From the NCBI RefSeq assembly GCF_031844685.1, contig NZ_CP134608.1, positions 1-64,000 of the forward strand: DNA of 64,000 nt, given 5' to 3'. The notes beneath the pieces are model-generated. The model saw only the letters and a program-made list of their open reading frames with translations. It searched no databases and had not been told where the DNA came from. A program made the position numbers and the translations under genes. Of this stretch, positions 47,851-56,994 are shown piece after piece (the stretch's first letter is position 1; each line of letters begins with the position of its first letter). The DNA is from Streptomyces sp. ITFR-21 (GTDB lineage Bacteria > Actinomycetota > Actinomycetes > Streptomycetales > Streptomycetaceae).

Positions 47851-48111
47851 GTGAAGAACCCCCGTATCCCCTGTGCGCGCTGCGGCCGACCCACCGCGGC
47901 CGGGCCGGTCGCTGGCCGCTCCGCGAAGGGTCGTATGTGGCGCCACGATGCCCCCGGCCAGACCCGCACCCCGGGCGAACCGCTGGAGTCCTGCATCGGG
48001 TCGCTGGACATCATCGACCTGCCGCCGATCCCCGGACGACAGATGGAGCTGGACATGCCCGCCCTCGACGCCCCGACCGCCGACCCGGTGGGCACCATGG
48101 TCATGTTCTGA
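47851..48111 (+). CDS. 86-aa zinc-knuckle protein
   Basis: GTG with GAAAGG upstream. CARCGRPTAAG at the start resembles a zinc ribbon; the rest has WRHDAPGQTRTPGEPLESC and an acidic tail. Widespread actinophage small-protein type; role unknown. Confidence 0.55.
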   Translation: MKNPRIPCARCGRPTAAGPVAGRSAKGRMWRHDAPGQTRTPGEPLESCIGSLDIIDLPPIPGRQMELDMPALDAPTADPVGTMVMF

Positions 48112-48171
48112 GCCGGGTCGCAGGCGCGCGTATCTGCGACCGGCCACCGCGCGTGATCTGAAGCCGCGCCC

Positions 48172-48217
48172 TGACCTGCGAGTTCACCCCCGGAGGGGTG
48201 GTCGCTACGTGCCCTAT
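48172..48217 (+). promoter_or_regulatory. Possible promoter before the DUF1360 gene
   Basis: CTGACCTGCGAGTTCACC repeats the first box of the promoter elements at 26-38 kb, and TATGAT (48212-48217) could be a -10. No palindromic operator of either family is present here. Confidence 0.4.
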
Positions 48218-48268
48218 GATGCTCCGCCGGTAACCGGAGGATCACATTCCGCACAAGGGGCGACGACC

Positions 48269-48607
48269 TTGATCAATCCCGCTGAACTGGGCCTGCTCGG
48301 CCTCGGCGCCTACCGGGGAACCCAGCTCGCCGTACACGACAGCATCCTGGACCCGGCACGGGACCGGATCTTCGCCTGGCGCGACCAGCAACCGGAGTCC
48401 GCCCCCCGTACGTGGGTGGTGACGCTGATCTCCTGCGTCTACTGCATGGGCTGGTGGGTGTCCGGTGCGATCCTCGCCACCTACCTGCTGGCCGCCGGCC
48501 ACTGGGACAACGCGCCCCTGGTCGTCCACGGCGTCGAATGGCTGGCCGTCGCCGGAGGCCAGGCCCTGCTGAACCGGTGGGACGACTCCCGCAAGGACGG
48601 CAGCTGA
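48269..48607 (+). CDS. DUF1360 membrane protein
   Basis: 112 aa from a TTG start with AAGGGG eight bases upstream; GTG 48210 is in frame but poorly placed. GLGAYRGTQLAVHDSILDPAR and LISCVYCMGWWVSGAILATYL are the DUF1360 pattern, with a Cys pair at the start of the membrane helix and a second hydrophobic stretch after it. Some phage copies sit in structural or lysis regions; role unknown. Confidence 0.65.
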   Translation: MINPAELGLLGLGAYRGTQLAVHDSILDPARDRIFAWRDQQPESAPRTWVVTLISCVYCMGWWVSGAILATYLLAAGHWDNAPLVVHGVEWLAVAGGQALLNRWDDSRKDGS

Positions 48608-48780
48608 TGGGCGACAACCTCGCCGCCGTCCTCATCGGGCTGATCGGTTTCACCTGGTGGGGCTGGGTCAAGTGGCTGGACTACCGCCGTGACCGGTGGA
48701 TGCACACCCCCTCGGACCGGGTGCCGCGCTCCCAGGACACCGTTCCTGGCCAGCGCAGGCCCCCGGGAGCGCCCGAGTGA
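48607..48780 (+). CDS. 57-aa single-span membrane protein
   Basis: ATG overlapping the previous stop. One membrane helix (MGDNLAAVLIGLIGFTWWGW) and a basic tail. The stop overlaps the portal GTG. A holin-like role cannot be excluded. Confidence 0.6.
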   Translation: MGDNLAAVLIGLIGFTWWGWVKWLDYRRDRWMHTPSDRVPRSQDTVPGQRRPPGAPE

Positions 48781-50519
48781 GCAGGGAGCTCGTCGGGTCG
48801 GCCGCGCGCTACACCACGACCACCGCGAAGACCACCGCCAAAACCAGCAGCCTCGGCCGACAGCGCCAGGCATGGGACTACTACCGCGCCGTCCCCGAGG
48901 TCCGCTCCTTCGCGAACTGGGTGGGCAACGCCATGTCCCACACCATCCTGCGGGCCGGACGTGCCCGCGCTGACGGCACGATCGCCGGTGCCCCCGTCTC
49001 GCATCCGGCCAGCGAGTACGTCGCGGCGATCGCTGGCGGGCCAGACGGGCGCCGCCAGCACCTGCGGGAGTACGGCCGCCACCTGGCCGTGGCCGGCGAG
49101 GGCTGGACGATCATCGAGCCCCGCGGCACAGCCCTGGTGTGGCACGTGCGGTCCGTACTGGAGGTCTCCAACCGGGGCGGAGGAGCCCTGGAGGCCAAGG
49201 TCGAGGGCGACAGCCTCATGATCCCCGCCGCCACGGACGGGCAGGGCGACCCGCGCGCGCCCGTTGCGATCCGCGTCTGGGACCCCGACCCTGCCGACCA
49301 CCTCCAAGCCGACTCGCCCATGCTCGGCTGCCTCGACATCCTGGAGGAGCTGCGGCTGCTGTCCGCGGCCGTCCGTGCCGTCGCGACCTCCAGGCTGACC
49401 GGCCGCGGGCTGCTGTTCGTACCCAAGGGCGTCCGGTTCCCCACCAAAGGCGGCGCGGAGGGGTCCGCTGAGGATGACCTCCTGGACGTGCTGATGGAGG
49501 TGGCCTCCACCGCGATCCGCGATCCCGAGTCCGCCGCCGCGACCGTCCCGATCATCGTGGAGCTACCGGCCGAGGCGATCGCCGCGATCGAGCACGTCAA
49601 GATGGACTCCGAATTCGACGAGTTCCTCCTCAAGCTCCGGCAGGAGGCCATCGGCCGGGTCGCGGTCGGCGCGGACATCCCCGCCGAGATCCTCCTCGGC
49701 CAGGGCGACGTCAACCACTGGACGACCTGGAGTCTCCAGGAAGAGGCGATCAAGCTCGGTGTCGAGCCGCGCCTGGACGTCGTCACCCACGCCTACACCA
49801 CCCAATGGCTCCAGCCCCTCCTGGAGGCAGACCGTCTGCCCGACGCGGAGGAATGGGTGGTGTGGGCCGACACCTCCCCGCTGCGCGTCCGCACCAACCG
49901 CGCCCAAACCGCCGTCGAGGTCTTCCAGGCCGGAGGCATCAGCGGGAAGGCACTCCGCCGCGAGACCGGCTTCAGCGAGGACGACGCCCCCGACGCCGAC
50001 GAGACCCGCACCCGCCGCGCACCAGCCCCCGCCGACGACGACCAGGAGCAGGAGGACACCATGCCGACCCCGCGCACACCGCTGCCCGTCGACGAGACCC
50101 ACAACCCGCCCGCCCAGCCCACCGACCCGGACCCCGGTATCACCGCCGCCGCGGCCCCGACTGACGCACTGGTCGCCGCCGTCGACGGGCTGCTCTGGTA
50201 CGCCCTGTCCAGCGCCGGTGAGAAACTGCGCCGCACCCCGGCGTGCCCCCGCGACCGCCGCGCCGAAGCACGCACCATCACCCCGGCTACACGGCACACC
50301 GTGTACTCCGTCACCCGTGAGGACATCGACAGCCTCCACCTCCTCGACGGCGTCCTGGACCGCACCCCCGACATCGCCACCCGCTACGGCGCGAGCCCAG
50401 AGTGCCTGCACGCCACCCTTCACGCATACCTGCGTGAACTCATGGCCGCCGGAGTGGCGTACGACCCCGTGCACGTCCGCCCCGTCATCGCCGGATGCAC
50501 CACCGCAGGCGCGGCGTGA
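48777..50519 (+). CDS. Portal protein
   Basis: 580 aa. WDYYRAVPEVRSFANWVGNAMS at the start, a stem/wing region, and PAEILLGQGDVNHWTTWSLQEEAIKLGVEP (residues about 300-330) followed by the clip/crown helix are typical of tailed-phage portals. It forms the ring through which DNA enters and the neck attaches. The C-terminal 130 residues after a Pro-rich linker are an extra helical domain. Position after terminase and before MuF supports this. Confidence 0.8.
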   Translation: MSRELVGSAARYTTTTAKTTAKTSSLGRQRQAWDYYRAVPEVRSFANWVGNAMSHTILRAGRARADGTIAGAPVSHPASEYVAAIAGGPDGRRQHLREYGRHLAVAGEGWTIIEPRGTALVWHVRSVLEVSNRGGGALEAKVEGDSLMIPAATDGQGDPRAPVAIRVWDPDPADHLQADSPMLGCLDILEELRLLSAAVRAVATSRLTGRGLLFVPKGVRFPTKGGAEGSAEDDLLDVLMEVASTAIRDPESAAATVPIIVELPAEAIAAIEHVKMDSEFDEFLLKLRQEAIGRVAVGADIPAEILLGQGDVNHWTTWSLQEEAIKLGVEPRLDVVTHAYTTQWLQPLLEADRLPDAEEWVVWADTSPLRVRTNRAQTAVEVFQAGGISGKALRRETGFSEDDAPDADETRTRRAPAPADDDQEQEDTMPTPRTPLPVDETHNPPAQPTDPDPGITAAAAPTDALVAAVDGLLWYALSSAGEKLRRTPACPRDRRAEARTITPATRHTVYSVTREDIDSLHLLDGVLDRTPDIATRYGASPECLHATLHAYLRELMAAGVAYDPVHVRPVIAGCTTAGAA

Positions 50520-50755
50520 ACCCCTACCGGGAGCCGATCCCGCCCACCGCCTGCACCGTCCCGGCGACGGCCACCGCGAGCACGGACGCCATCCCGTCCT
50601 GGTGCCCCAACTGCAAAGCCGACAGCCGCCTCACCGGCGTCACCCTCCTGCTCACCTCACAGGGCGTATCCACCGTGGACACCTGGTCATGGTGCGAGAT
50701 CTGCGGTGACGACGACCCGACCGACACCGCTCGGAGGCCGCTGTATGCCCGCTGA
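50516..50755 (+). CDS. 79-aa zinc-ribbon protein
   Basis: GTG overlapping the portal stop. CPNCKADSRLTGVTLLLTSQ..CEICGDD is a four-Cys ribbon. Overlaps the start of the MuF gene by 11 bases. Confidence 0.6.
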   Translation: MNPYREPIPPTACTVPATATASTDAIPSWCPNCKADSRLTGVTLLLTSQGVSTVDTWSWCEICGDDDPTDTARRPLYAR

Positions 50756-53700
50756 CGACCTGGAAGACGCCCTCAGTGCGGCCGAGGACGACATTGCGGC
50801 CGCCGTCGCCGATCTCCTCGACCAGGTCGCCGACGAGTTCGCCGCGGCCCTCGCGGACGCCACGGAGATCGTCGCGGCCCGCTTCTCCGTATCCCGCATC
50901 GCCCGCATGTGGGCCGCGGGGGTGCCCGCCTTGGTCCGGCGTCTCCTCGGTACAGCGGAGACCGCAGCCGGGCAGGCCGCCGACCAGGTCGACGCGGAAC
51001 TGCCGGACGGGTGGGACGACCTGCCCGGCCGGTACGACGACGACCGCGAACTCCCGGACGGGATCAGTCAGTACGTCACCACCACCGAGCACCTGCTGCG
51101 CGCCGTCGGTGACCGCTTGTCAGCCGCCGCGGTGGCCGCTCTCAGTGAGGGCGTCGACGCGGGTGAGGACATCGAGCAGCTACGCACCCGTCTCCGTGGG
51201 GTGTTCGCCCGCGACGGGGCGCAGCTCGGCGAAGTGCGGGAGGACCGCGTCGCCCGTACCGAGGCAGGAAGGGCGTGGAACACCGCGACTCTCGCGGCCG
51301 GTCAGGCACTCACCGGCCCGGAACGGCCGCTGGTCAAGCAGTGGCGAACGCGCGATGACTCAGTAGTGCGTGACGCGCACGCCGAGGTGAACGGGCAGCT
51401 GCGGCTCCTCGATGAGCCGTTCACCGTCAGCGGCGTGTCGATGTCCACTCCCGGCGACCCGGCCGCGCCGCCCGAACTCACCGTGAACTGCCGATGCCGC
51501 CTGGCATTGGCCCACGCTGACCGCACTGCCGCCTTCGAATCTCAAGAAGCCTCCGAGGCTGAACTTTCTGATGCAAGGAGGAACCCCTCAATGGTTTCCA
51601 TGACGGCCGACACGGACGGCAGCCACCTCAGCGGCGGCATGATCGCGCTCATCCCCACCGAGGAGGATGCCGCCCGCCTGGCGATCGAGGGTGGGGAGGA
51701 CGCAGCCGAGCTGCACCTCACACTGTTCTTCCTCGATGACGACGGCAGCGTGTGGACCGACGAGCAGCGCCGGGAGCTGACCGCGAACCTCCAGGACGCC
51801 GCCGCCCAGCTCGGCGGCCCCATCACCGCGAACGCGTTCGGCGCGGCCCAGTGGAACCCGAGCAGCGACAGCCCCTCGTGGGTGTGGTCCGTAGGCGACA
51901 ACCCCGGCCGGGATGCCGACGCCCCGACCCTCGTCCTCGCCCAGGCCGCCGCCACGGGCGCCCTGGAGAACATGCACGACCAGCCCGCCCTGCCCGCCCA
52001 GCACTCCCCTTGGGCCGCCCATGTCTGCGCCGCGTACAGCGACGACCCCGCCCTCCTGGAACAACTGCTCGCCCGGGTCGGCCCGATCACGTTCGACCGC
52101 ATCCGCCTGGCCCTGGCAGGCGACCACACCGATATCCCGCTCAGCCCCGAGGAGGAACCGCCCATGGCTGAACCGACCGCCGCGGCGATCACCGCCGCGC
52201 TCCCCGCACGATCCTGGTCCACCCCCGGAGACACCGCCATCGCCTTCGAGAACCAGGAGACGGGCGACGGCCGCGTGTTCGCCCCCGAGTCCCTGTACTG
52301 GGACCAGCCGGGACCGTGGCCGCTCCAGTACGCCGACGAAATGCTGATGGGCCACGAGGGCGCCGAACTGGCCGGAGCGATCGAGACCGTGGACCGTGAC
52401 GGGGACCGCATCACCGCCTCCGGCGTCCTCTACGCGGGCCGCTCCGCCGCCGACGAGGCCATCGATCTACTGGAGGAAGAGGCCCCGCTCGGTGTGAGCG
52501 TCGATCTGGACGACGTCAGCATGGAGTTCGTCGACCGGACCCTGGCCACAGGCGACGACGGCGAGATCGTCCTCGCCGCGTCCCTGGCCTCCGTCAGCGT
52601 GCTGCGCCTGGCCGACGACTCATGGGTGGTCACCGCCAGCACCGCGGCCGAGTGGACCGCCTCGGGCACGGCCCTTACCCGGACCCGCCACGACGTCCAG
52701 TTCATCACCGGCCCCGGCGGCCTCATCCCCGCCACCGCGCTCCGCAACGCGTTCACCAACACCGGCGTCCTCACCGCGGCGGCAGGCGACGCGGACAACC
52801 CCGAAGACGGGGTGGTCGTCTGGGCGGAGAACTCCGGCGACTTCCTCATGCGGATCACCCGGGCCCGCCTCAGGGGCGCCACCCTCGTGTCCATGCCCGC
52901 GTACTCGCAGGCCCGCATCGTCCTCGACCCGATCACAGCCGACGGCGAGCAAGAGGCGACCGCGACCGGCCTGGCGGCAGCCAACGTTTCCGACACCCAC
53001 CTCGCGGTCGTGGCATTCGTGTCGTCCTCCTCGGCGCCGGTCGGACCGAGGGAGGTCGCAACAGCACTCGGCATCAGCACAGAGAGCGCCCGCGGCTACC
53101 TCAAGCGCGCGGCAGAGGCCGGCCGGATCATCCGCCTCGCCCGCGGCCAGTACGTCGGCACGACGTTCTCCGAGGCCCCCGACGTGGCCGCCTCCGGCGA
53201 CGACGACCAAAGCATGCGAGACCTGGTGGCCTCCGCGTGGACCGCGATGCAAGACTCCGACCCGATGCCCGCCGCCTGGTTCGCCGAGCCCACCGCCGAC
53301 GACCTGCCCCCGGGATCGGGCGGGGTCCACCACAAAGACGGGCGGATCTTCGGGTGGGTCGCCCAGGCCGGCGAGCCGCACGCCGGAATGCCCGGCCGCA
53401 ATTTGACGATCGAGTCCCTCGGCGACATCGACCTGACGCATTTCCTCCGCGCCCGCTTCAAGCTCGACAACGGCCAGTTCGTCCGGGCCGGAGCGATGAC
53501 GATGAACGTCGGCCACCACCGCGACGGCGCCGAATGCGAAACGTCAGCGTGCCAGTTCGACGATTCGCGAACCGTCGCCGGGATCGTGACCGTCGGCATG
53601 AACTCGCGCGGAATGTGGTTCTCCGGCGCCGCCGCCCCATGGCTGTCGGAGTGGGACCGCACCGTTTTCGCCGCATGCCAACCGAGCTACCACATGCGAC

Positions 53701-54131
53701 AGGACACGTCCGGACAGTGGCAACTGCGCGCGGTCCTGTCCGTCCCGGTGCCCGGACACTCCTCCCCGCTGCTGGCGTCCGTCACCGAACGCTCCAACCT
53801 CGCGCTCGCCGCGTCCGCCGCGTCCGCGCTCCTGACCAGCCCGGACACCGCGTCCGGACGCGATGCCCGCCCACAGGACACGTCCGGACAGCCGGTGCCC
53901 GGACCCGCAGCGGACATGTCCGGACAGGCGTCCTCGATCGCCGACGCGGTCACCGCGGCACTCACCTCCCCCCGGGTCCTCGACGGCCTCCTGGCCGCCC
54001 TGGAGCGACGGGAGACAGAGCGCGCCGAGGAAGCCCGCGCCGAGGTCGCCCGGCTCATCGCCAGCGTCGCCCCCGCCCGGGGAGAACTCGCCGCCAGCGC
54101 AGCTGGCACCACACGGAAGGAAGTCGCCTGA
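50745..54131 (+). CDS. MuF / 2H-like / capsid protease polyprotein
   Basis: 1128 aa with GGAGG upstream. In order: helical N-terminus (1-150); MuF head-morphogenesis domain (about 165-260: EDRVARTEAGRAWNTA, WRTRDDSVVRDAHAEVNGQ, NCRCRLAL); 2H-phosphoesterase-like domain (about 290-465) with HLTLFFLDD, the second motif reading HVC instead of HxT; prohead-protease-like domain (about 480-730: ITASGVLYAGRSAADEAIDL, LGVSVDLDD); a winged-helix insert (about 770-812: REVATALGISTESARGYLKR); and a C-terminal domain. MuF-protease fusions are known in actinophages; the 2H and HTH parts are unusual. Confidence 0.75.
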   Translation: MPADDLEDALSAAEDDIAAAVADLLDQVADEFAAALADATEIVAARFSVSRIARMWAAGVPALVRRLLGTAETAAGQAADQVDAELPDGWDDLPGRYDDDRELPDGISQYVTTTEHLLRAVGDRLSAAAVAALSEGVDAGEDIEQLRTRLRGVFARDGAQLGEVREDRVARTEAGRAWNTATLAAGQALTGPERPLVKQWRTRDDSVVRDAHAEVNGQLRLLDEPFTVSGVSMSTPGDPAAPPELTVNCRCRLALAHADRTAAFESQEASEAELSDARRNPSMVSMTADTDGSHLSGGMIALIPTEEDAARLAIEGGEDAAELHLTLFFLDDDGSVWTDEQRRELTANLQDAAAQLGGPITANAFGAAQWNPSSDSPSWVWSVGDNPGRDADAPTLVLAQAAATGALENMHDQPALPAQHSPWAAHVCAAYSDDPALLEQLLARVGPITFDRIRLALAGDHTDIPLSPEEEPPMAEPTAAAITAALPARSWSTPGDTAIAFENQETGDGRVFAPESLYWDQPGPWPLQYADEMLMGHEGAELAGAIETVDRDGDRITASGVLYAGRSAADEAIDLLEEEAPLGVSVDLDDVSMEFVDRTLATGDDGEIVLAASLASVSVLRLADDSWVVTASTAAEWTASGTALTRTRHDVQFITGPGGLIPATALRNAFTNTGVLTAAAGDADNPEDGVVVWAENSGDFLMRITRARLRGATLVSMPAYSQARIVLDPITADGEQEATATGLAAANVSDTHLAVVAFVSSSSAPVGPREVATALGISTESARGYLKRAAEAGRIIRLARGQYVGTTFSEAPDVAASGDDDQSMRDLVASAWTAMQDSDPMPAAWFAEPTADDLPPGSGGVHHKDGRIFGWVAQAGEPHAGMPGRNLTIESLGDIDLTHFLRARFKLDNGQFVRAGAMTMNVGHHRDGAECETSACQFDDSRTVAGIVTVGMNSRGMWFSGAAAPWLSEWDRTVFAACQPSYHMRQDTSGQWQLRAVLSVPVPGHSSPLLASVTERSNLALAASAASALLTSPDTASGRDARPQDTSGQPVPGPAADMSGQASSIADAVTAALTSPRVLDGLLAALERRETERAEEARAEVARLIASVAPARGELAASAAGTTRKEVA
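53708..53925. repeat. Four GTCCGGAC palindromes in the end of the MuF gene
   Basis: Octamers at 53708, 53852, 53882 and 53918. Here all are in the same codon phase (SGQ/SGR), so a protein repeat could explain them in part. Confidence 0.45.
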
Positions 54132-54325
54132 TGGCCTGCTCCTGCGGCAAGAACAAGAAGCAGTTCGAGGTCGTGATCGACGGAGGGAAAGTCGTCTACA
54201 CGTCCTCCGTGAAGTCCACCGCCGAGAGCGTCGCCAAGCGCTACGCCAACTCCACGGTCCGGGAGAAGGGCGCGGCACCTGCCGCCAGCACCACCAAGAC
54301 GGCGCCCGCGACCCCCGCGCCGTGA
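54131..54325 (+). CDS. 64-aa DUF7196-like protein
   Basis: MACSCGKNKKQFEVVIDGGK followed by a short helix (STAESVAKRYANSTVREKG) and an Ala/Thr/Pro tail. This small CxC-starting protein is regularly found between the protease and capsid genes of actinophages. Function unknown. Confidence 0.65.
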   Translation: MACSCGKNKKQFEVVIDGGKVVYTSSVKSTAESVAKRYANSTVREKGAAPAASTTKTAPATPAP

Positions 54326-54333
54326 CCCATGGC

Positions 54334-54366
54334 GGCGGCCCGGCCGTAACAGCACACCGGGCCGCC
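54334..54366 (+). terminator. Hairpin before the capsid gene
   Basis: GGCGGCCCGG/CCGGGCCGCC (10 bp), 13-nt loop. A short CTAAC-ATTCC-GTTAG inverted repeat (54372-54386) follows in an AT-richer stretch that could hold the capsid promoter. Confidence 0.5.
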
Positions 54367-54444
54367 ACCAGCTAACATTCCGTTAGATCCCCACCGACTG
54401 TCTGGTTTCGGGCCGAGTCTCCTACGCAGCATCAGGAGACTCGC

Positions 54445-56064
54445 GTGGCCGACGAGCCCGAGTTCACCCTTCCCGAAGACCTCGCCGCGCTCTCGGCTGA
54501 GGAACTGGCGTCCACTCTCGATTCAGCGGTCCGCGCCTTCGACGCGCTCAGCAATTCCGAGACCTTCGCCAGCGACGACCTCGCGACCCTCCGTACCCTC
54601 GCCGCAGGCGTCGACGCCATTCGTGCCGAGCAGGCCACGCGCGTCGAGGCCGCCGAGCAGGCCGCCGCCGAGATCGACGCCCTGGCCGCCCAGGTCCGCG
54701 GCGACGCACCCGCTGAGGCGGAGCCCGCCACCGAGCAAGAGCCCGCCCCGGAGCCGGAGGCCGCCCAGGCAGACACCACCGCCTCGGCTGCGCAGCCGCG
54801 CCGCACCATCGACCTGTCCGGCGTCCGCCGCCGCCAGCCCTCCGTACTGCCCCGCGACCCGAACCCGCGCCCGGAGATCACCGCCTCGGTCGACGTACCC
54901 GGCTACTCCCCGGGTCAGGCCCTCGACATGGAGGGCGTCACCGAGGGCATCATTCGCCGCGCGAACGCGCTCAAGACCGCTGGTGGGGGTGTCGGTCTCA
55001 CGGCGTCGTACCGGCTGCCGTTCGACCCGAAGCTGATCGTCAACGACTCCAGTTCGGGCACCGAGGGCACCCGGGCCGTGCTCCTGGCCGGTGACCAGTC
55101 CCGCCTGGAGGGCGGTGACCTGGTGGCGTCCGGCGGCTGGTGCGCCCCGTCCGAAACCGTCTACACGCTCACCGGGATGGCCTGCCCGGAGATGCTGTGG
55201 GACCTGCCGGAGATCCAGCTCGCCCGCGGCGGCCTGCGTTATTTCCCGATGCCGTCCCTCGACGTCAGCACGATGACGTTCGTCCACACCGAGGCCGACG
55301 ACATCGCCGGGGCGCCCAAGCCGTGCTTCCGGATTCCGTGCCCGGACCCGGTCGAGGTCCGGTGCGAAGCCATCGGGGCGTGCCTGGAAAGTGGAATTCT
55401 GACCCAGCGTCACTTCCCGGAGCTGGTCGCGTTCTACCAGTCGCAGGCGATGATCGCCCACGAGATCCGCATCAAGCAGGAGCTGTTCACCGCCGCCCTC
55501 GCCGCGTCGACTCCGGTCACGATCGCGCAGACCTTCGGCGCATTCTCCGCGCTGTTCGCCGCCGTAGCCCTCCAGGCAGCCGACATCACGGAGAAGCTGT
55601 CGCTCTGCCAGAACATCAACATCGAGGTCGTCTTCCCCTGGTGGAGCAAAAACCTCTTCCTCGCGGACATCGCCCGGCAGAACGGCGTCTCGGTCAGCGA
55701 CATCAAGACGCAGTCGATCCTCGACGCGTTCGCGCAGATCGGCATCAGCATCCAGTGGGCCCGCGGCCTCAACCCGGCCGTCCCGGCTGAGATCGGCAGC
55801 CCGGACCCGGCCACCGTGTGGCCCTCCACCGTGCCGTTCCTGATCTACCCGGCCGGCACCTTCGAGGCCGGTCGCGGCGGTGAGATCTCGCTGGGCGTGA
55901 TCCACGACAGCGCGAAGTTCCAGACCAACGACTACACGGCCCTCTTCACCGAGGAATGCAGCGCGCTGATCGCCCGGAACGACGAGGCCCGCATCGTGAC
56001 CGTCCCCGTGTGTGCCGACGGCCGAACCGGCGAGCAGCTCGGCATCGACTGCCCGATCGCCTGA
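54445..56064 (+). CDS. Major capsid protein (HK97-type)
   Basis: 539 aa, GTG with AGGAG upstream. Residues 1-110 are a helical, acidic scaffold-like delta domain (LPEDLAALSAEELASTLDSA), probably cut off by the upstream protease. The rest has the mixed alpha/beta layout of HK97-fold capsids, with RLEGGDLVASGGWCAPSETVY, VVFPWWSKNLFLADIARQNG and VPFLIYPAGTFEAGRGGEI. Many cysteines (over ten) suggest disulphide or metal stabilisation. It is the likely main shell protein. Confidence 0.8.
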   Translation: MADEPEFTLPEDLAALSAEELASTLDSAVRAFDALSNSETFASDDLATLRTLAAGVDAIRAEQATRVEAAEQAAAEIDALAAQVRGDAPAEAEPATEQEPAPEPEAAQADTTASAAQPRRTIDLSGVRRRQPSVLPRDPNPRPEITASVDVPGYSPGQALDMEGVTEGIIRRANALKTAGGGVGLTASYRLPFDPKLIVNDSSSGTEGTRAVLLAGDQSRLEGGDLVASGGWCAPSETVYTLTGMACPEMLWDLPEIQLARGGLRYFPMPSLDVSTMTFVHTEADDIAGAPKPCFRIPCPDPVEVRCEAIGACLESGILTQRHFPELVAFYQSQAMIAHEIRIKQELFTAALAASTPVTIAQTFGAFSALFAAVALQAADITEKLSLCQNINIEVVFPWWSKNLFLADIARQNGVSVSDIKTQSILDAFAQIGISIQWARGLNPAVPAEIGSPDPATVWPSTVPFLIYPAGTFEAGRGGEISLGVIHDSAKFQTNDYTALFTEECSALIARNDEARIVTVPVCADGRTGEQLGIDCPIA

Positions 56065-56142
56065 CCCGACCTCTTCCGCTGGATGCCGGGCCCCTATCGA
56101 GGAGCCCGGCCCCGGCACCCGAATACGTGAGGAGGTCGGCCC

Positions 56143-56994
56143 ATGCCGTCAGCCGGACTGCGCAGCCGTGTCGAAGCCATCCCGGGCAGACCCCTGCCTC
56201 ACGGGATCCTCGGCGGCTGCGCCGACATCATCGACGTCACCGACGAGCAGATCCACGAACTGATGGGCGTGGAGTGGATGTCGCTCGGGTGCTGCCCGGT
56301 CCGGGACACCGACTGGTGCGCGGACGAGTCTCCGGGTGAGGAGTCGCCCGGCCTGCCCGGCTCGTCGCCGCCCAAGGAATTCTGCTCCCCGGAGACCGAG
56401 CACGCGTCCCCGCACACGATCTACGCCGGTGCGAAGTGCTCGACCATGGGCTGGTCGTACGCCGAGGCCGTCGAGCAGGTCCGAGCGACGCTGGAACTGG
56501 GCGAACAGCGGGCGATCGAGGCCGCGTTCTGGCGCGACAACCTCGCCGCCAACGCCCTCGACCTGACCCCGGCGGGCGGGCCGGTGAACATCGCGGCCGG
56601 TGTCGCGGCGCTGGAAGGCTGCCTCGCCGAAACGTACGGCGGCATCGGCGTCCTACACGTCCCCGCAGGCGCCGCCGCCCTGCTGGGCTGCTGCAACATC
56701 CTCTCGCTGGCCGGCGGGACGCCGCAGACCCTCACCGGCAACTGCGCGATCATCGGCGCCGGTTACTCGTACGAGAACTCCGGACCGGGCGGAATCCCCG
56801 CCGATCCGGGTACCGCCTGGCTCTACATCTCGGGGCCGGTCGTCGTCCGGCGCGGTCCGGTGGACATCATCCCGGACCGCGCCGGCCCATCCATCGACAC
56901 CCGCTTCAACGACCAGCGGGTCCTGGCCGAGCGGACCGTCGTCGTCGGCACAACCTGCTCGATCTGCGCCATCAACGTCGAGCTGTGCCCGTGA
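56143..56994 (+). CDS. Cys-rich structural protein after the capsid gene
   Basis: 283 aa with GAGGAGG upstream. Starts with MPSAGLRSRVEAIPGRPLPH; the middle FWRDNLAANALDLTPAGGPVN, then GGIGVLHVPAGAAALLGCCN and GTAWLYISGPVVVRRGPVDI read as beta-rich shell or connector protein. About 13 cysteines. By position a minor capsid, cement or head-tail connector. Confidence 0.6.
   Translation: MPSAGLRSRVEAIPGRPLPHGILGGCADIIDVTDEQIHELMGVEWMSLGCCPVRDTDWCADESPGEESPGLPGSSPPKEFCSPETEHASPHTIYAGAKCSTMGWSYAEAVEQVRATLELGEQRAIEAAFWRDNLAANALDLTPAGGPVNIAAGVAALEGCLAETYGGIGVLHVPAGAAALLGCCNILSLAGGTPQTLTGNCAIIGAGYSYENSGPGGIPADPGTAWLYISGPVVVRRGPVDIIPDRAGPSIDTRFNDQRVLAERTVVVGTTCSICAINVELCP

Noticed and set aside
48269-48780. 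Holin/lysis cassette
   Set aside because: Two small membrane proteins are present, but no endolysin motif is nearby and DUF1360 proteins are not proven holins.
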